Position numbers and translations under genes: made by a program. The notes below the pieces were generated by a model. The model ran no database searches, had not been told where the DNA came from, and saw nothing but the letters and a program-made list of their open reading frames with translations. Below are positions 8,834-17,362 of a DNA stretch of 44,617 bases, one piece after another; the first letter of the stretch is position 1; the number at the start of each line of letters is the position of its first letter. Source of the DNA: an uncultured bacterium (lineage in GTDB: Bacteria; Atribacterota; Atribacteria; Atribacterales; Caldatribacteriaceae); contig CALAIW010000004.1 in assembly GCA_937922705.1 (NCBI GenBank), positions 1 to 44,617 of the forward strand, read 5' to 3'.

Positions 8834-9390
8834 TCCCTCTCACCCCGCAGAAGTTCTGCAACTTTCCCGCACGCTCGAGCTACTGCTCGACTCGAAATGG
8901 TCGCCCCACTCACTGCCTGCACGTCTTCCCCTATGGTGAAAGGACTTGTCAGGGGTTTACCCAGGAACTGGGAGAGAAAAGGCTCTGCAGCGACGTTGGA
9001 ACCAAGGCCCGGAGTTTCCTGGTGCTCTAAGACCCTGATGCCGGTAATTGTGCCTTTCTCAGTATCTACCCCGATAAGGAGTACGATAGGTCCACCATAT
9101 CCGGTGCTGGCAACTTTCACCACTATGCCCTGTCGCTTCCCGCCTTTTATGGCCTCGTACGCTTCAAGGAATTGGAGTTCTTTTGACTCTGGAATAGGTC
9201 CAAGGGTGGCAAGGTCTATAGGGGTAAAATTCTCTCCCTCGGGGAAAACCAAAGCGAGGGCTTCGTCGAGTTCTTTTCGAGCCTCGCTAGCGATTCGTTC
9301 TCTCGTCACCACGTACACAAAGGACAGTGCGAGGGCGGCAACACCACAAACCACAGTAAGGGCTAAGGCGGTACGGAGGATTTTAGTCAT
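8830..9390 (-). CDS. rnfG: Rnf complex subunit G, covalent-FMN protein
   Basis: Membrane-anchored extracytoplasmic flavoprotein of the Rnf complex. 186 residues: one N-terminal helix (6-28) and an FMN-binding domain whose flavinylation motif is visible as VSGATISS around residues 162-169, the Thr being the residue esterified to FMN in this family. EHQETPGLG around 120 is also conserved. ATGA overlaps join it to rnfD upstream and rnfE downstream. Flavin attachment needs an ApbE transferase, which is not in this window. Confidence 0.96.
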   Translation of the reverse strand: MTKILRTALALTVVCGVAALALSFVYVVTRERIASEARKELDEALALVFPEGENFTPIDLATLGPIPESKELQFLEAYEAIKGGKRQGIVVKVASTGYGGPIVLLIGVDTEKGTITGIRVLEHQETPGLGSNVAAEPFLSQFLGKPLTSPFTIGEDVQAVSGATISSRAVARACGKVAELLRGERE

Positions 9391-10364
9391 ACCTTTTTCA
9401 CCCCAAATCGCCGTGGAAGCATCCGATCAAGAAGAGGTACAAGGGCATTCATAGTGAGAATGCCAAAGGTGACCCCTTCAGGGTACCCTCCAAGCCAACG
9501 AATGATGCCGGTTAAGGCTCCCGCTCCAAAACCAAAAATGACACGTCCCTTTGGAGTCATAGGGGAAGTGGTATAGTCGGTTGCCATAAAACACGCTCCC
9601 ATGATGGCCCCACCAGCAAAAAGATGGAAGAGAGGGTTTTGCCCTGCTGCAAGGGCTATAGCTACAAGGCCAAGAGCATAAGAAAGCGGGATATCCCACT
9701 GTACCACACCCCGGGCAAGAAGGTACACAAAGCCAAGAAGAAGGAGCAATGCCGAGATTTCTCCAATGCACCCAGGCACAAGTCCTACAAAGAGTCGGAA
9801 GAGGAGATTTGGCGTTTCCCATACCGCGGTGTACCCATAGGCTTTCACGATTCCAAGGGGCGTGGCACTGGTTACTACATCAACAGGGGTAGGATAGGTT
9901 GTTACTCCGAGGGCAAAAGGAGAGCGGACGTGCCAAGTGGCCATGATTTTTGGCCAGGAGATAAGAAGGACTGCTCGGCCTACGAGTGCCGGGTTGAAGA
10001 TATTCTGTCCAAGTCCCCCAAACATTTGTTTCCCAAGGAGAATGGCCACACCCCCACCTATGATGGGGATCCAAAAGGGGCATCCAGGGGGCAGGGAAAG
10101 CCCAAGGAGCATTCCGGTAACCACGGCACTCCAGTCGCCTATGGTAAGGGGACGACGAAAGAGGAGACAGTCAAGAGCTTCAAACCCTACACAGGAGAGG
10201 ACAGAGAGAAGTAGAGGTAAGAGCGCCCATCGTACTCCAAAAAATACCACTCCCCAGATTGCAGCAGGGAGGAGAGCAAAAACGACCTGGCGCATAATCC
10301 AGGGGACGGTGGTGGTGCTTTTCATGTGTGGCGGGGGGGCAATAATGAAGCGTGATTCCTTCAT
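9387..10364 (-). CDS. rnfD: Rnf complex subunit D, integral membrane flavoprotein
   Basis: Large membrane subunit, homologous to NqrB. 325 residues, around nine predicted helices. The FMN attachment motif appears as TSATPL around residues 155-160 (family S/T-x-A-T-P-L). GGLGQNIFNPALVGRA (around 116-131), GACFMATDYTTSPMTPKGR (around 255-273) and GYPEGVTFGILTMNALVPLLD near the end are strongly conserved. It follows rnfC after two bases and overlaps rnfG by four. Confidence 0.97.
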   Translation of the reverse strand: MKESRFIIAPPPHMKSTTTVPWIMRQVVFALLPAAIWGVVFFGVRWALLPLLLSVLSCVGFEALDCLLFRRPLTIGDWSAVVTGMLLGLSLPPGCPFWIPIIGGGVAILLGKQMFGGLGQNIFNPALVGRAVLLISWPKIMATWHVRSPFALGVTTYPTPVDVVTSATPLGIVKAYGYTAVWETPNLLFRLFVGLVPGCIGEISALLLLLGFVYLLARGVVQWDIPLSYALGLVAIALAAGQNPLFHLFAGGAIMGACFMATDYTTSPMTPKGRVIFGFGAGALTGIIRWLGGYPEGVTFGILTMNALVPLLDRMLPRRFGVKKV

Positions 10365-10366
10365 GT

Positions 10367-11692
10367 TTATTTCCCTCCTCGCTTTCGACGACGCATAACT
10401 TCAAATTTGGCAAGCTTTATGAGGTGTACCAGAGCAATTCCTGCTGGACACACGTAAGCACAGGAACCACATTCGACACAATCAAGAACCCGGTTCGTCT
10501 CAGCCTCTTCAAAGAGGTGTTCTTCCGCAAGCCTCCCAAGAAGATACGGTAAAAGGCGCATGGGGCAATGGAGAACGCAGCGACCGCAGCGAATGCAAGA
10601 ATGCTCAGGTTTGCCCACATTTTGAGCAAAGAAGAGGAACCCCGAGGTTCCTTTAATCACTGGTACAGCAAGTGTTGCCTGGGTAATGCCAGTCATCGGT
10701 CCACCCATAACGACTTTACGAGGGGGTGTGGTGAAACCGTCGCAGAGAGCCACGAGGTCTTCAAGGAGCATTCCCAAGGGAACTTCAAAATTCCCCCGCT
10801 TTTTCAGGCAGTCTCCGGAGAGGGTAATAACCCGTTCCACCAGGGGGATGCCCTCTTTGGCCATTCGACCTAGGGCTGCAGCAGTTTGGACGTTGTTTAC
10901 CACAACACCCACATCAAGGGGTAACCCTCCTGGAGGAACTTCTCGGCTGAGGATAGCAAGGATCAGGTGTTTCTCAGACCCTTGAGGGTACTTTGTTTTC
11001 AGGGGAATGACTTCTGTGGGGAAAGGTAGGTCGCGCACCAAGGGGGTGAGATGGGTAATACAATCTTTCTTATTGTCTTCGATGCCGATGTAGGCCCTTT
11101 GTGCTCCACAGGCTCGAACCATAATACGAAGCCCAAGGAGCATGTCTTCGGCTCGCTCAAGCATCACCCGATGGTCACAGGTAAGGTACGGTTCGCATTC
11201 AGCGCCATTGAGAATGAAAGCATCGATAGGTTTGTCGGGAGGTGGGGAGAGCTTCACGTGGGTTGGAAAAGCGGCTCCACCAAGTCCGACAAATCCACCT
11301 TCGCGAACGAAAAGGCGGAGGGACTCGGGCTCAAGACTTTCGATATCTTCGGGAAGGGGATCGTAGCGGAATTCCTCAGAACTTCCATCGTTCTCAATGA
11401 CAATAGCCTGGAATCTTCCTAAGGTTGGATGCGCCCAATCCTCAATCCCAGCGACTTTTCCACTCACAGGAGCATGAAGTGGTGCGGCGACAAAGGCATC
11501 GACGTCGGCGATTTTCTGTCCCCGTTTCACCGTGTCTCCTTTTTGCACAAGGGGTTTGAGGGGGGCACCAGTGTGCTGGGAGAGGGGAAGAACTACCCGA
11601 GATGGAGGGGGAACACGAACAATCGCAAGGTGTGCTGTGTCTTCTTTGTGGTGAGGGAGAAAGACTCCTTGAGGAAATGTTCGAAGTTTCAT
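10367..11692 (-). CDS. rnfC: Rnf complex subunit C, NADH-binding
   Basis: Peripheral cytoplasmic subunit that passes electrons to NAD+. I start at the ATG at 11692 (441 residues) rather than further upstream: it carries GGAGG and GGAAAGAG ahead and interlocks with the accC stop as ATGA. N-terminal barrel-sandwich domain, then the glycine-rich nucleotide and FMN region GGAAFPTHVKL (around 145) and NGAECEPYLTCDHR, a SLBB-type segment, and two 4Fe-4S motifs near the C-terminus, CIRCGRCVLHCP and CVECGSCAYVCP. The basic tail RRRKRGGK ends just before rnfD. Confidence 0.97.
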   Translation of the reverse strand: MKLRTFPQGVFLPHHKEDTAHLAIVRVPPPSRVVLPLSQHTGAPLKPLVQKGDTVKRGQKIADVDAFVAAPLHAPVSGKVAGIEDWAHPTLGRFQAIVIENDGSSEEFRYDPLPEDIESLEPESLRLFVREGGFVGLGGAAFPTHVKLSPPPDKPIDAFILNGAECEPYLTCDHRVMLERAEDMLLGLRIMVRACGAQRAYIGIEDNKKDCITHLTPLVRDLPFPTEVIPLKTKYPQGSEKHLILAILSREVPPGGLPLDVGVVVNNVQTAAALGRMAKEGIPLVERVITLSGDCLKKRGNFEVPLGMLLEDLVALCDGFTTPPRKVVMGGPMTGITQATLAVPVIKGTSGFLFFAQNVGKPEHSCIRCGRCVLHCPMRLLPYLLGRLAEEHLFEEAETNRVLDCVECGSCAYVCPAGIALVHLIKLAKFEVMRRRKRGGK

Positions 11693-13056
11693 CTCTTTCC
11701 TTCGCCTCCTTTTGCCTCCTGCCACATTTCCTCGACAAAGCGAGTGTGGAGGTTACCTTCGAGGAAATTAGGGTGGGAGAGGATTTTCAGGTGAAAGGGA
11801 ATGGTTGTGGCAATGCCCTCGATGAGAAATGCCCGCAAGGCCTCTCGAGATCGTCGTATGGCAAAGTCTCTGTTGCAATCCCAAACAATGAGTTTGGCTA
11901 CAAGGGAATCGTAGTAGGGTGGAACGGTGTATCCGCTGTAACAGTGGGAATCCACTCGGATTCCTGGACCTCGGGGAATCTCAAACTGCGTGATACGCCC
12001 AGGAGAAGGAGCGAATTGCTTTTCTGGATCTTCAGCGTTGATCCGCATTTCTATGGCGTGTCCTCGAAGGAGGATATCTTCCTGGCGCAAGAGTAGCCTT
12101 TCCCCGGCAGCAAGGCGAATTTGCTCTCGCACAAGGTCAACACCAGAAATTTCCTCGGTTACCGGATGTTCCACTTGAATACGGGCATTGAGTTCCATAA
12201 AGTAGAACTCACCCTCTGGGGTTACGAGAAACTCAAAAGTTCCGCAGGTTGTGTACCCTATGGCTTTTGCTCCCCGAACGGCAGCGGAAAGAATCTGGGA
12301 GCGCAAGGATTCAGGGAGGTTTACCGCTGGGGCTTCTTCAAGAATTTTCTGGCGGCGACGCTGGAGAGAGCACTCTCGTTCTCCAAGGTGAATGACGTTA
12401 CCAAACCGATCAGCAAGAACCTGGACTTCGATGTGTCGAGCGCAGTTAATGAGCTTTTCGATGTACAGTTCGTCGTTCCCAAAGGATGCCTGAGCCTCCC
12501 GGCGGGCACTGTCAAAGGACTTTTTGAGGTCTTCCTCACTGGTGATGACGCGGATGCCCCGTCCTCCTCCTCCAAGACAGGCCTTCAAGAGGAGGGGGAA
12601 ACCGATTTCTTTAGCAATGTCATGGGCATCGGCAAAGCTTTTGATTGGTTCAAGGGAGCCAGGAATGACTGGAACATTTGCTTCGTGCATGAGGCGCTTT
12701 GCCTGAAGTTTGTTCTTCATTTTTTGGAGCACTGAAACTTCAGGACCAATAAAGGTAATACCTCGCTTTTCAAGTTCTGCAACAAATGCAGCATTTTCTG
12801 CAAGGAAACCGTATCCTGGGTGTACTGCGTCAGCACCGGTAACCTCGCAAGCTCGGATAATTTTAGGGATATTCAGGTAGGTTTCAACAGCCGAACTGCC
12901 CCCTAAGGCTACTTTTTGGTCCACAAAGCGAAGATGCAGGAGGTTCGCATCAGGCTCTGAGAACACTCCTACTGTTTTTAGGCCTAATTCTCGACAAGCT
13001 CGAACGACCCTCAGGGCAATTTCCCCACGGTTGGCGATGAGGACTTTGGAGAACAA
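11689..13056 (-). CDS. accC: Biotin carboxylase (acetyl-CoA/pyruvate carboxylase subunit)
   Basis: ATP- and bicarbonate-dependent carboxylation of biotin on a carrier protein. 455 residues, normal for AccC. The start is TTG at 13056, supported by AGGAGGG seven bases upstream and by alignment of FSKVLIANRGEIALR with the family N-terminus. ATP-grasp features are KACLGGGGRGIR (around 155), EVQVLADRFGNVIHLGERECS, and FMELNARIQVEHPVTE near 290. No biotin carrier or carboxyltransferase gene is in this window, so it could serve acetyl-CoA carboxylase, a two-subunit pyruvate carboxylase or a Na+-pumping decarboxylase. Coupling directly to rnfC is unusual. Confidence 0.94.
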   Translation of the reverse strand: MFSKVLIANRGEIALRVVRACRELGLKTVGVFSEPDANLLHLRFVDQKVALGGSSAVETYLNIPKIIRACEVTGADAVHPGYGFLAENAAFVAELEKRGITFIGPEVSVLQKMKNKLQAKRLMHEANVPVIPGSLEPIKSFADAHDIAKEIGFPLLLKACLGGGGRGIRVITSEEDLKKSFDSARREAQASFGNDELYIEKLINCARHIEVQVLADRFGNVIHLGERECSLQRRRQKILEEAPAVNLPESLRSQILSAAVRGAKAIGYTTCGTFEFLVTPEGEFYFMELNARIQVEHPVTEEISGVDLVREQIRLAAGERLLLRQEDILLRGHAIEMRINAEDPEKQFAPSPGRITQFEIPRGPGIRVDSHCYSGYTVPPYYDSLVAKLIVWDCNRDFAIRRSREALRAFLIEGIATTIPFHLKILSHPNFLEGNLHTRFVEEMWQEAKGGEGKR

Positions 13057-13067
13057 GGGAATCCCTC

Positions 13068-14411
13068 CTAGATGAGCACTCGTTCTTCGGGGTATACCAG
13101 GAGTTCTTTTCGCTCCCGAGCAATGCCCATGGCTACAAGCGCCGTGAAGATACCGACCCGTCCAAGAAACATCGTTACAATGATAACAAGCTTCCCTGCG
13201 TCTGACAAGTTTGCCGTTACTCCTCGGGAAAGCCCTACCGTCCCGAAAGCGGACACTGCTTCGAAAGCAAGGTCAAGGGGTGTACCTTTTTGAGTAACGA
13301 GAAGAAGAAAGGCCGAGCAGAATACAAGTCCTAGGGCAAGGAAAAAGACGGTAAGGGCGCGACGAACGGCATTTCGGGCAACCCTTCGGTGCAGAAGGTC
13401 CACTCCATCGTGACCCTGAAGGGCGCTACGGATAAGAGCAAGAATAATGGCCAAAGTTGTTGTTTTCACGCCTCCTCCGGTTCCTCCTGGAGAGGCACCA
13501 ATAAACATGAGAAACATAGCAAGGAGTGCCGACGCAGGATGGAGGTACCGGATTGGGACAGTATTGAATCCGGCAGTTCTTGGGGTTACTGAGAGGAAGA
13601 GTGCAGCCATAAGCTTTCCCCATCCTGGGAGTGGTCCAAAGGTCAGGGGGTTGTGGAATTCGAGTGCCAAAAAGACAATCGTACCGGTGCTTATGAGGGC
13701 AAGCGTTGTGAGAATGACTGTCCTGGCGTGAAGAGAAGCAATATGGCGCCTTTCAACAAGCTCGCGAATGACCACAAAGCCAATGCCTCCGGTGACGATA
13801 AGGCCTATGATGGGAAAGTTCACCAAAGGGTCGAGGACGAAGTTTTCGAGGTTGTTGGAAAAAGTCGAAAATCCAGCGTTACAGAAGGCGGAGATAGAAT
13901 GGAAAAAAGCCGAAAAGGCGGCTTTGCTGACGGGCAAATACCGCAAAAAAGCAGCAAAAAGGAGCACAAATCCTATTCCTTCCATCCAGAGGACGTACCG
14001 AAGGACGTCAAGGACAAACCGTACTATTCCCCCAGGAACGTCGAGACTGAAGGAATCTCGAATAGCCAGACGGTCCCGGTACTCTATGCGTCGCCTCAAG
14101 GTTAAAGCAAGAAGAGTCGCCACGGTCATGTACCCAAGACCACCAAACTGAATAAGGACAAGGATTACTATCTGTCCCCATATCGAAAAAAATGTTCCTG
14201 TGTCTACGACGACAAGACCTGTAACACATACTGCTGATGTTGCGGTAAAGAGCGCGTCGATGAAACGAATGGTGTTTCCAGGAGCAACAGAAAAGGGTAA
14301 AAGGAGAAACAGGGTACCAATGAAGATGAGCGTCAGAAATCCAAAGAGAATAGGAAAAGCGGGGGAAGATGGTACAAAAGTCCTTCCCAAAAAGCTCTTT
14401 AGAGCTATCAC
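13068..14411 (-). CDS. ktrB: TrkH/KtrB-family K+ uptake transporter
   Basis: Integral membrane K+ (probably Na+-coupled) transporter. 447 residues. The four pore repeats are visible, each with its filter glycine: ATSAVCVTGLVVVD (around 59-72), HSISAFCNAGFSTF (around 191-204), TPRTAGFNTV (around 285) and AVSAFGTVGLSRG (around 395). GASPGGTGGGVKTTT, just after the third repeat, is a KtrB/TrkH hallmark. The start is GTG with GAAGGCG upstream, 15 bases after the UroD-like gene. No ktrA/trkA partner is adjacent; the only RCK protein in the window is the fused channel at 16364-17362. Confidence 0.93.
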   Translation of the reverse strand: MIALKSFLGRTFVPSSPAFPILFGFLTLIFIGTLFLLLPFSVAPGNTIRFIDALFTATSAVCVTGLVVVDTGTFFSIWGQIVILVLIQFGGLGYMTVATLLALTLRRRIEYRDRLAIRDSFSLDVPGGIVRFVLDVLRYVLWMEGIGFVLLFAAFLRYLPVSKAAFSAFFHSISAFCNAGFSTFSNNLENFVLDPLVNFPIIGLIVTGGIGFVVIRELVERRHIASLHARTVILTTLALISTGTIVFLALEFHNPLTFGPLPGWGKLMAALFLSVTPRTAGFNTVPIRYLHPASALLAMFLMFIGASPGGTGGGVKTTTLAIILALIRSALQGHDGVDLLHRRVARNAVRRALTVFFLALGLVFCSAFLLLVTQKGTPLDLAFEAVSAFGTVGLSRGVTANLSDAGKLVIIVTMFLGRVGIFTALVAMGIARERKELLVYPEERVLI

Positions 14412-14426
14412 CGTATCGCCTTCTTC

Positions 14427-15551
14427 TTATCCGAACACCCCGAAGCGTCGAGCTTCATCATACATTGCTACGATATTTTGGGGAGGAACATCTGGCTGAA
14501 TGTCGTGCACCGCACAGAGCACGTAACCCTCAGGGCCCAAATCGTCGATACGGCGACGTACCTCACGACGTACATCGTCTTCTGTTCCTCGTGGAAGGAC
14601 GAATGTTGTGTCGATGGCACCCCAAAAGCACAGGTCTTTCCCAAAGCGCTCTTTTAAAGCTTTTGTATCCATGCCCTGGGCGGAAACCTGTACAGGATTC
14701 AAAATGTCAACACCAATCTCAATCAAGTCCGGGATAAAGGGTACAATGCTCCCGCAGGAATGGTAAAGGAGTTTTGCTCGTGGGGCCATCTTCTTGAGGT
14801 TTTTGAAGTACTCTTTATGGTACGGTTTTACAATATCCCGATAGGTCTTAGGGCTCATGATGGTGCTTTCGGCAGTTGCCAGGTCATCACCGACAAAAAT
14901 CACGTCAAGGAACTCTCCACATTCGGCAAGGAAAAGGGAATACCGTTTGAGCTGGTACTCATACATTTTCTCGAGCAGGGTGGTGGCAAAGTCTACGTTG
15001 CATATGAGGTCGACAAGGAAATTTTCAAAACCTCGCAGGTACCAGCAAGGCTCAAAAATTCCTGTATCAATCATGTCCCCTACAAGGAGGTATTTTCCCT
15101 CCTGTGCAAGCGTTAGAGCCCGTTCCCGCACACCCGTAAGGTCCATGGTCTTTGCCGGATCTGGCCACTCGTAATCCTTGAGTTCTTCAAGGGTTTTCCC
15201 AGCAAGAGGGTGTTCCACCATGTCGTAGTACAAGCCACTTTCAGGCATCCGATACTTGATACCAAACTCGTTGTAGTACGTGCGCTCATCGATCATGCGT
15301 TTTTCTGGTCGCGGAGTAGGATGGATACCACGAGTGTCGATACCAAGAATTTCAAGAACTTCTTCATCAACAAAGACGATTTGAAAATTCTCCATCATAA
15401 GGCGAGTTTCCTTCTCGATACCGAGGTACTTTTTGAGGTTTTCGTAAGCCTTACGCGTGAGCGTAGTGCAGTTTGTCGTTCCAAGATCCAGGGGAATACG
15501 ATCCGGTATCTCATGGTTGAGTGCCCGTAAAACCCGTTCTCGTGGTGTCAT
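14427..15551 (-). CDS. Uroporphyrinogen decarboxylase (URO-D) family methyltransferase-like protein
   Basis: 374-residue cytoplasmic TIM-barrel protein of the URO-D superfamily, in the branch of corrinoid methyltransferases (MtaA/CmuA-like) rather than haem biosynthesis. The start at 15551 has GGGAGGGAA seven bases upstream; N-terminus TPRERVLRALNHEIPDRIPLD is typical. YHSCGSIVPFIPDLIEIGVD (around 270) contains the His and Cys expected for zinc-thiolate binding in the methyltransferase branch; the motif LNPVQ follows. It is the first gene of the Rnf operon. No corrinoid protein is near. Substrate unknown. Confidence 0.85.
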   Translation of the reverse strand: MTPRERVLRALNHEIPDRIPLDLGTTNCTTLTRKAYENLKKYLGIEKETRLMMENFQIVFVDEEVLEILGIDTRGIHPTPRPEKRMIDERTYYNEFGIKYRMPESGLYYDMVEHPLAGKTLEELKDYEWPDPAKTMDLTGVRERALTLAQEGKYLLVGDMIDTGIFEPCWYLRGFENFLVDLICNVDFATTLLEKMYEYQLKRYSLFLAECGEFLDVIFVGDDLATAESTIMSPKTYRDIVKPYHKEYFKNLKKMAPRAKLLYHSCGSIVPFIPDLIEIGVDILNPVQVSAQGMDTKALKERFGKDLCFWGAIDTTFVLPRGTEDDVRREVRRRIDDLGPEGYVLCAVHDIQPDVPPQNIVAMYDEARRFGVFG

Positions 15552-15585
15552 GGTATTCCCTCCCGAAATTGCGCAACCAGAGAGT

Positions 15586-15591
15586 ATTATA
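15586..15591 (-). promoter_or_regulatory. Extended -10 promoter of the UroD-Ktr-AccC-Rnf operon
   Basis: On the minus strand TGC-TATAAT stands about 35 bases upstream of the UroD-like start. The TG one base before the hexamer makes an extended -10, which fits the absence of a recognisable -35. Because all following gaps down to 3727 are 15 bases or less, this may be the main promoter of the whole run. Confidence 0.55.
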
Positions 15592-15678
15592 GCACACAAT
15601 CCTCAAAGGGGCGTGTTACAATACAGGTAAAGTTTTGAGAGTTGCGTCCGATATATTCTGGAGGGAAGAGGCGTTCTT

Positions 15679-15888
15679 ATGCTCTTTGTGGAGAACGGGG
15701 AGGAAATTGTGAACCCCAAAGAGCGGGTCTACAAGGCTTTTGACGAAGTCATTTTCCTTCAAGACCTTGTGGACCGTGTTTTGCTCCCCCTTCCGGTAGT
15801 TTGGGATGCTGTTCTTAGCCTGGAAAAGGAGGGAAAAATTACCTATTTTTCCTGGCAGAGAAAGACCGTGATTATTAAGAGGAGGTGA
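15679..15888 (+). CDS. Small winged-helix-like protein upstream of cheW
   Basis: 69-residue basic-tailed protein that I do not recognise as a named family. Residues 22-67 have the helix-helix-helix-beta-hairpin pattern of a winged helix: FLQDLVDRVLLPLPVVWDAV then LEKEGKITYFSWQRKTVIIKRR, resembling the C-terminal wing of DprA. AGAGG lies eight bases before the ATG. The stop overlaps the Shine-Dalgarno of cheW, so the two are co-translated. It may be a DNA- or protein-binding partner; function is not inferred further. Confidence 0.6.
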   Translation: MLFVENGEEIVNPKERVYKAFDEVIFLQDLVDRVLLPLPVVWDAVLSLEKEGKITYFSWQRKTVIIKRR

Positions 15889-15893
15889 GGCTC

Positions 15894-16367
15894 ATGCCTC
15901 AAGAGTTGCAACTTGTTGCGTTTCAGCTTGCTCAGGAAGTGTATGGAGTTGATATTGCCCAGGTGCAGGAAATCATTCGCATGCAACCAATAACCAAAGT
16001 TCCAGGAGCTCCTGATTTTGTCGAGGGGGTTATTAATCTCCGCGGTCGGGTTATCCCGGTGATCGACCTGCGCAAGCGCTTCCACCTTCCCAAGGGTGAG
16101 GAAACCAAGTCCACTCGCATTATCGTTGTTGATGTTCCACCTCATACCGTGGGTATGATTGTGGATAGCGTTGATGAAGTTCTACGCCTCAGCGAGGACA
16201 AGATCGAACCACCCTCGCCACTTATTGCCTCCATTGACACTGAGTACATTAAAGGCGTGGGGAAGCTCGAGGGGAAACTCCTCATTCTTCTTGACCTTGG
16301 GAAAGTCTTGAGTAAAGAAGAAAAATACGCCCTTGAGGACCTTAAGGGAACCCTTGAAAAGGACTAA
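15894..16367 (+). CDS. cheW: CheW chemotaxis scaffold protein
   Basis: Couples chemoreceptors to the CheA kinase. 157 residues from the ATG at 15894, which has AGGAGGTGA at 15880-15888; a GTG at 15885 lies inside that site and is rejected. The CheW core is complete: LVAFQLAQEVYGVDIAQVQEII (residues 7-28), PGAPDFVEGVINLRGRVIPVIDLRKRF and GMIVDSVDEVLRL, then LEGKLLILLDLGKVLS. No other chemotaxis gene is in the window. The 3' end overlaps the convergent K+ channel gene by four bases. Confidence 0.95.
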   Translation: MPQELQLVAFQLAQEVYGVDIAQVQEIIRMQPITKVPGAPDFVEGVINLRGRVIPVIDLRKRFHLPKGEETKSTRIIVVDVPPHTVGMIVDSVDEVLRLSEDKIEPPSPLIASIDTEYIKGVGKLEGKLLILLDLGKVLSKEEKYALEDLKGTLEKD

Positions 16368-17362
16368 AGGGCGAGTTTTCGAAGTTTTAGAATCTCTTCG
16401 ACTCTTCCAATAACAATAAGAGTATCGTGGGGGTTGAGGCGGGTAGCCCTACCAGGGTTAAAAATAAAGTCTCCCTTTTCTTTGCCTTTTATGGCTACGA
16501 CCAGGAGCCCGAATTTCCCGGGGAAATCCACCTCTTCAAGGGTTTTCCCGCAGATGGAAGCGTTAGGTTGTACTTCAATTTCTTCAATGGTCAAATCCAA
16601 AGTTTCGCTTCGGAGGAGAAGGTCAAGAAAAAATGAGGCCTGTGGTCTGAGTGCTGCAGAGGCAAGACGAAGAGCCCCGATTTTTTGTGGACAAATGACG
16701 TAGTCAGCTCCTGCCCGGCGGAGAATATCTACCGATTCGGGAGCAATAGCCCGAGCAACGATTCTCAGATGGGGGTTGAGTTGCCGGGCAGTAAGGGTAA
16801 TGTAGACGTTTTCTGGGTCACTTCCCACCAGGGCTAAAAGCCCTTTTGCCCGTTCAACGCCTGCTTCTTTGAGGATTTCTTCCTCTGTCGCGTCTCCTTC
16901 AATAAAAAGGAGGTTTGGGTGGATAAGGAGAACCCGGTTGATTTTCTCCCGGTCCTTTTCGATGACCACATATGGAGCTCGTGCCCGTTCAAAGTAGGCT
17001 ACAACTTCGCTTCCCACAACCCCACATCCGCATACGATGAAGTGTCCCTTTAGGGTTTCAAGCATTTGCTTCACCTCGCGTTTTTTCAAGTACTCACCGA
17101 GTTTCCCCTCAGAAAGAAGGCTCACAAGAGAGGTGACTCCATAGGTCACAAGGAGAACGCCTGACCCTACGATACCGATGGTGAATACCCTTCCGGCTAC
17201 ACTGAGTGGGCGGACTTCCTGGAACCCTACTGTGGTAAGCGTGATGACCGTCATGTACAGAGAGTCAAGAAACGGCCAACCTTCAAGGAGGGTGTATCCG
17301 AAGGTTCCCCCAAGAACAAGGCCAAGGATGAGAGCTCCGATGCGTATAACGTGGCGAATCAT
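16364..17362 (-). CDS. Two-helix K+ channel with RCK (TrkA-N and TrkA-C) domains
   Basis: Inner-membrane ion channel, 332 residues. TM1 about 5-26, pore loop with filter TTVGFQE at 43-49, TM2 about 58-85, a linker helix with LKKREVKQML, then RCK-N with the Rossmann start HFIVCGCGVVGSEV (around 108-121) and RCK-C at about 250-328. The usual filter is TVGYGD; here it is TVGFQE, so Y becomes F and G-D becomes Q-E, which may change selectivity or conductance. ATGA overlap with the LptD-like gene makes it the last gene of that operon. Confidence 0.93.
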   Translation of the reverse strand: MIRHVIRIGALILGLVLGGTFGYTLLEGWPFLDSLYMTVITLTTVGFQEVRPLSVAGRVFTIGIVGSGVLLVTYGVTSLVSLLSEGKLGEYLKKREVKQMLETLKGHFIVCGCGVVGSEVVAYFERARAPYVVIEKDREKINRVLLIHPNLLFIEGDATEEEILKEAGVERAKGLLALVGSDPENVYITLTARQLNPHLRIVARAIAPESVDILRRAGADYVICPQKIGALRLASAALRPQASFFLDLLLRSETLDLTIEEIEVQPNASICGKTLEEVDFPGKFGLLVVAIKGKEKGDFIFNPGRATRLNPHDTLIVIGRVEEILKLRKLAL

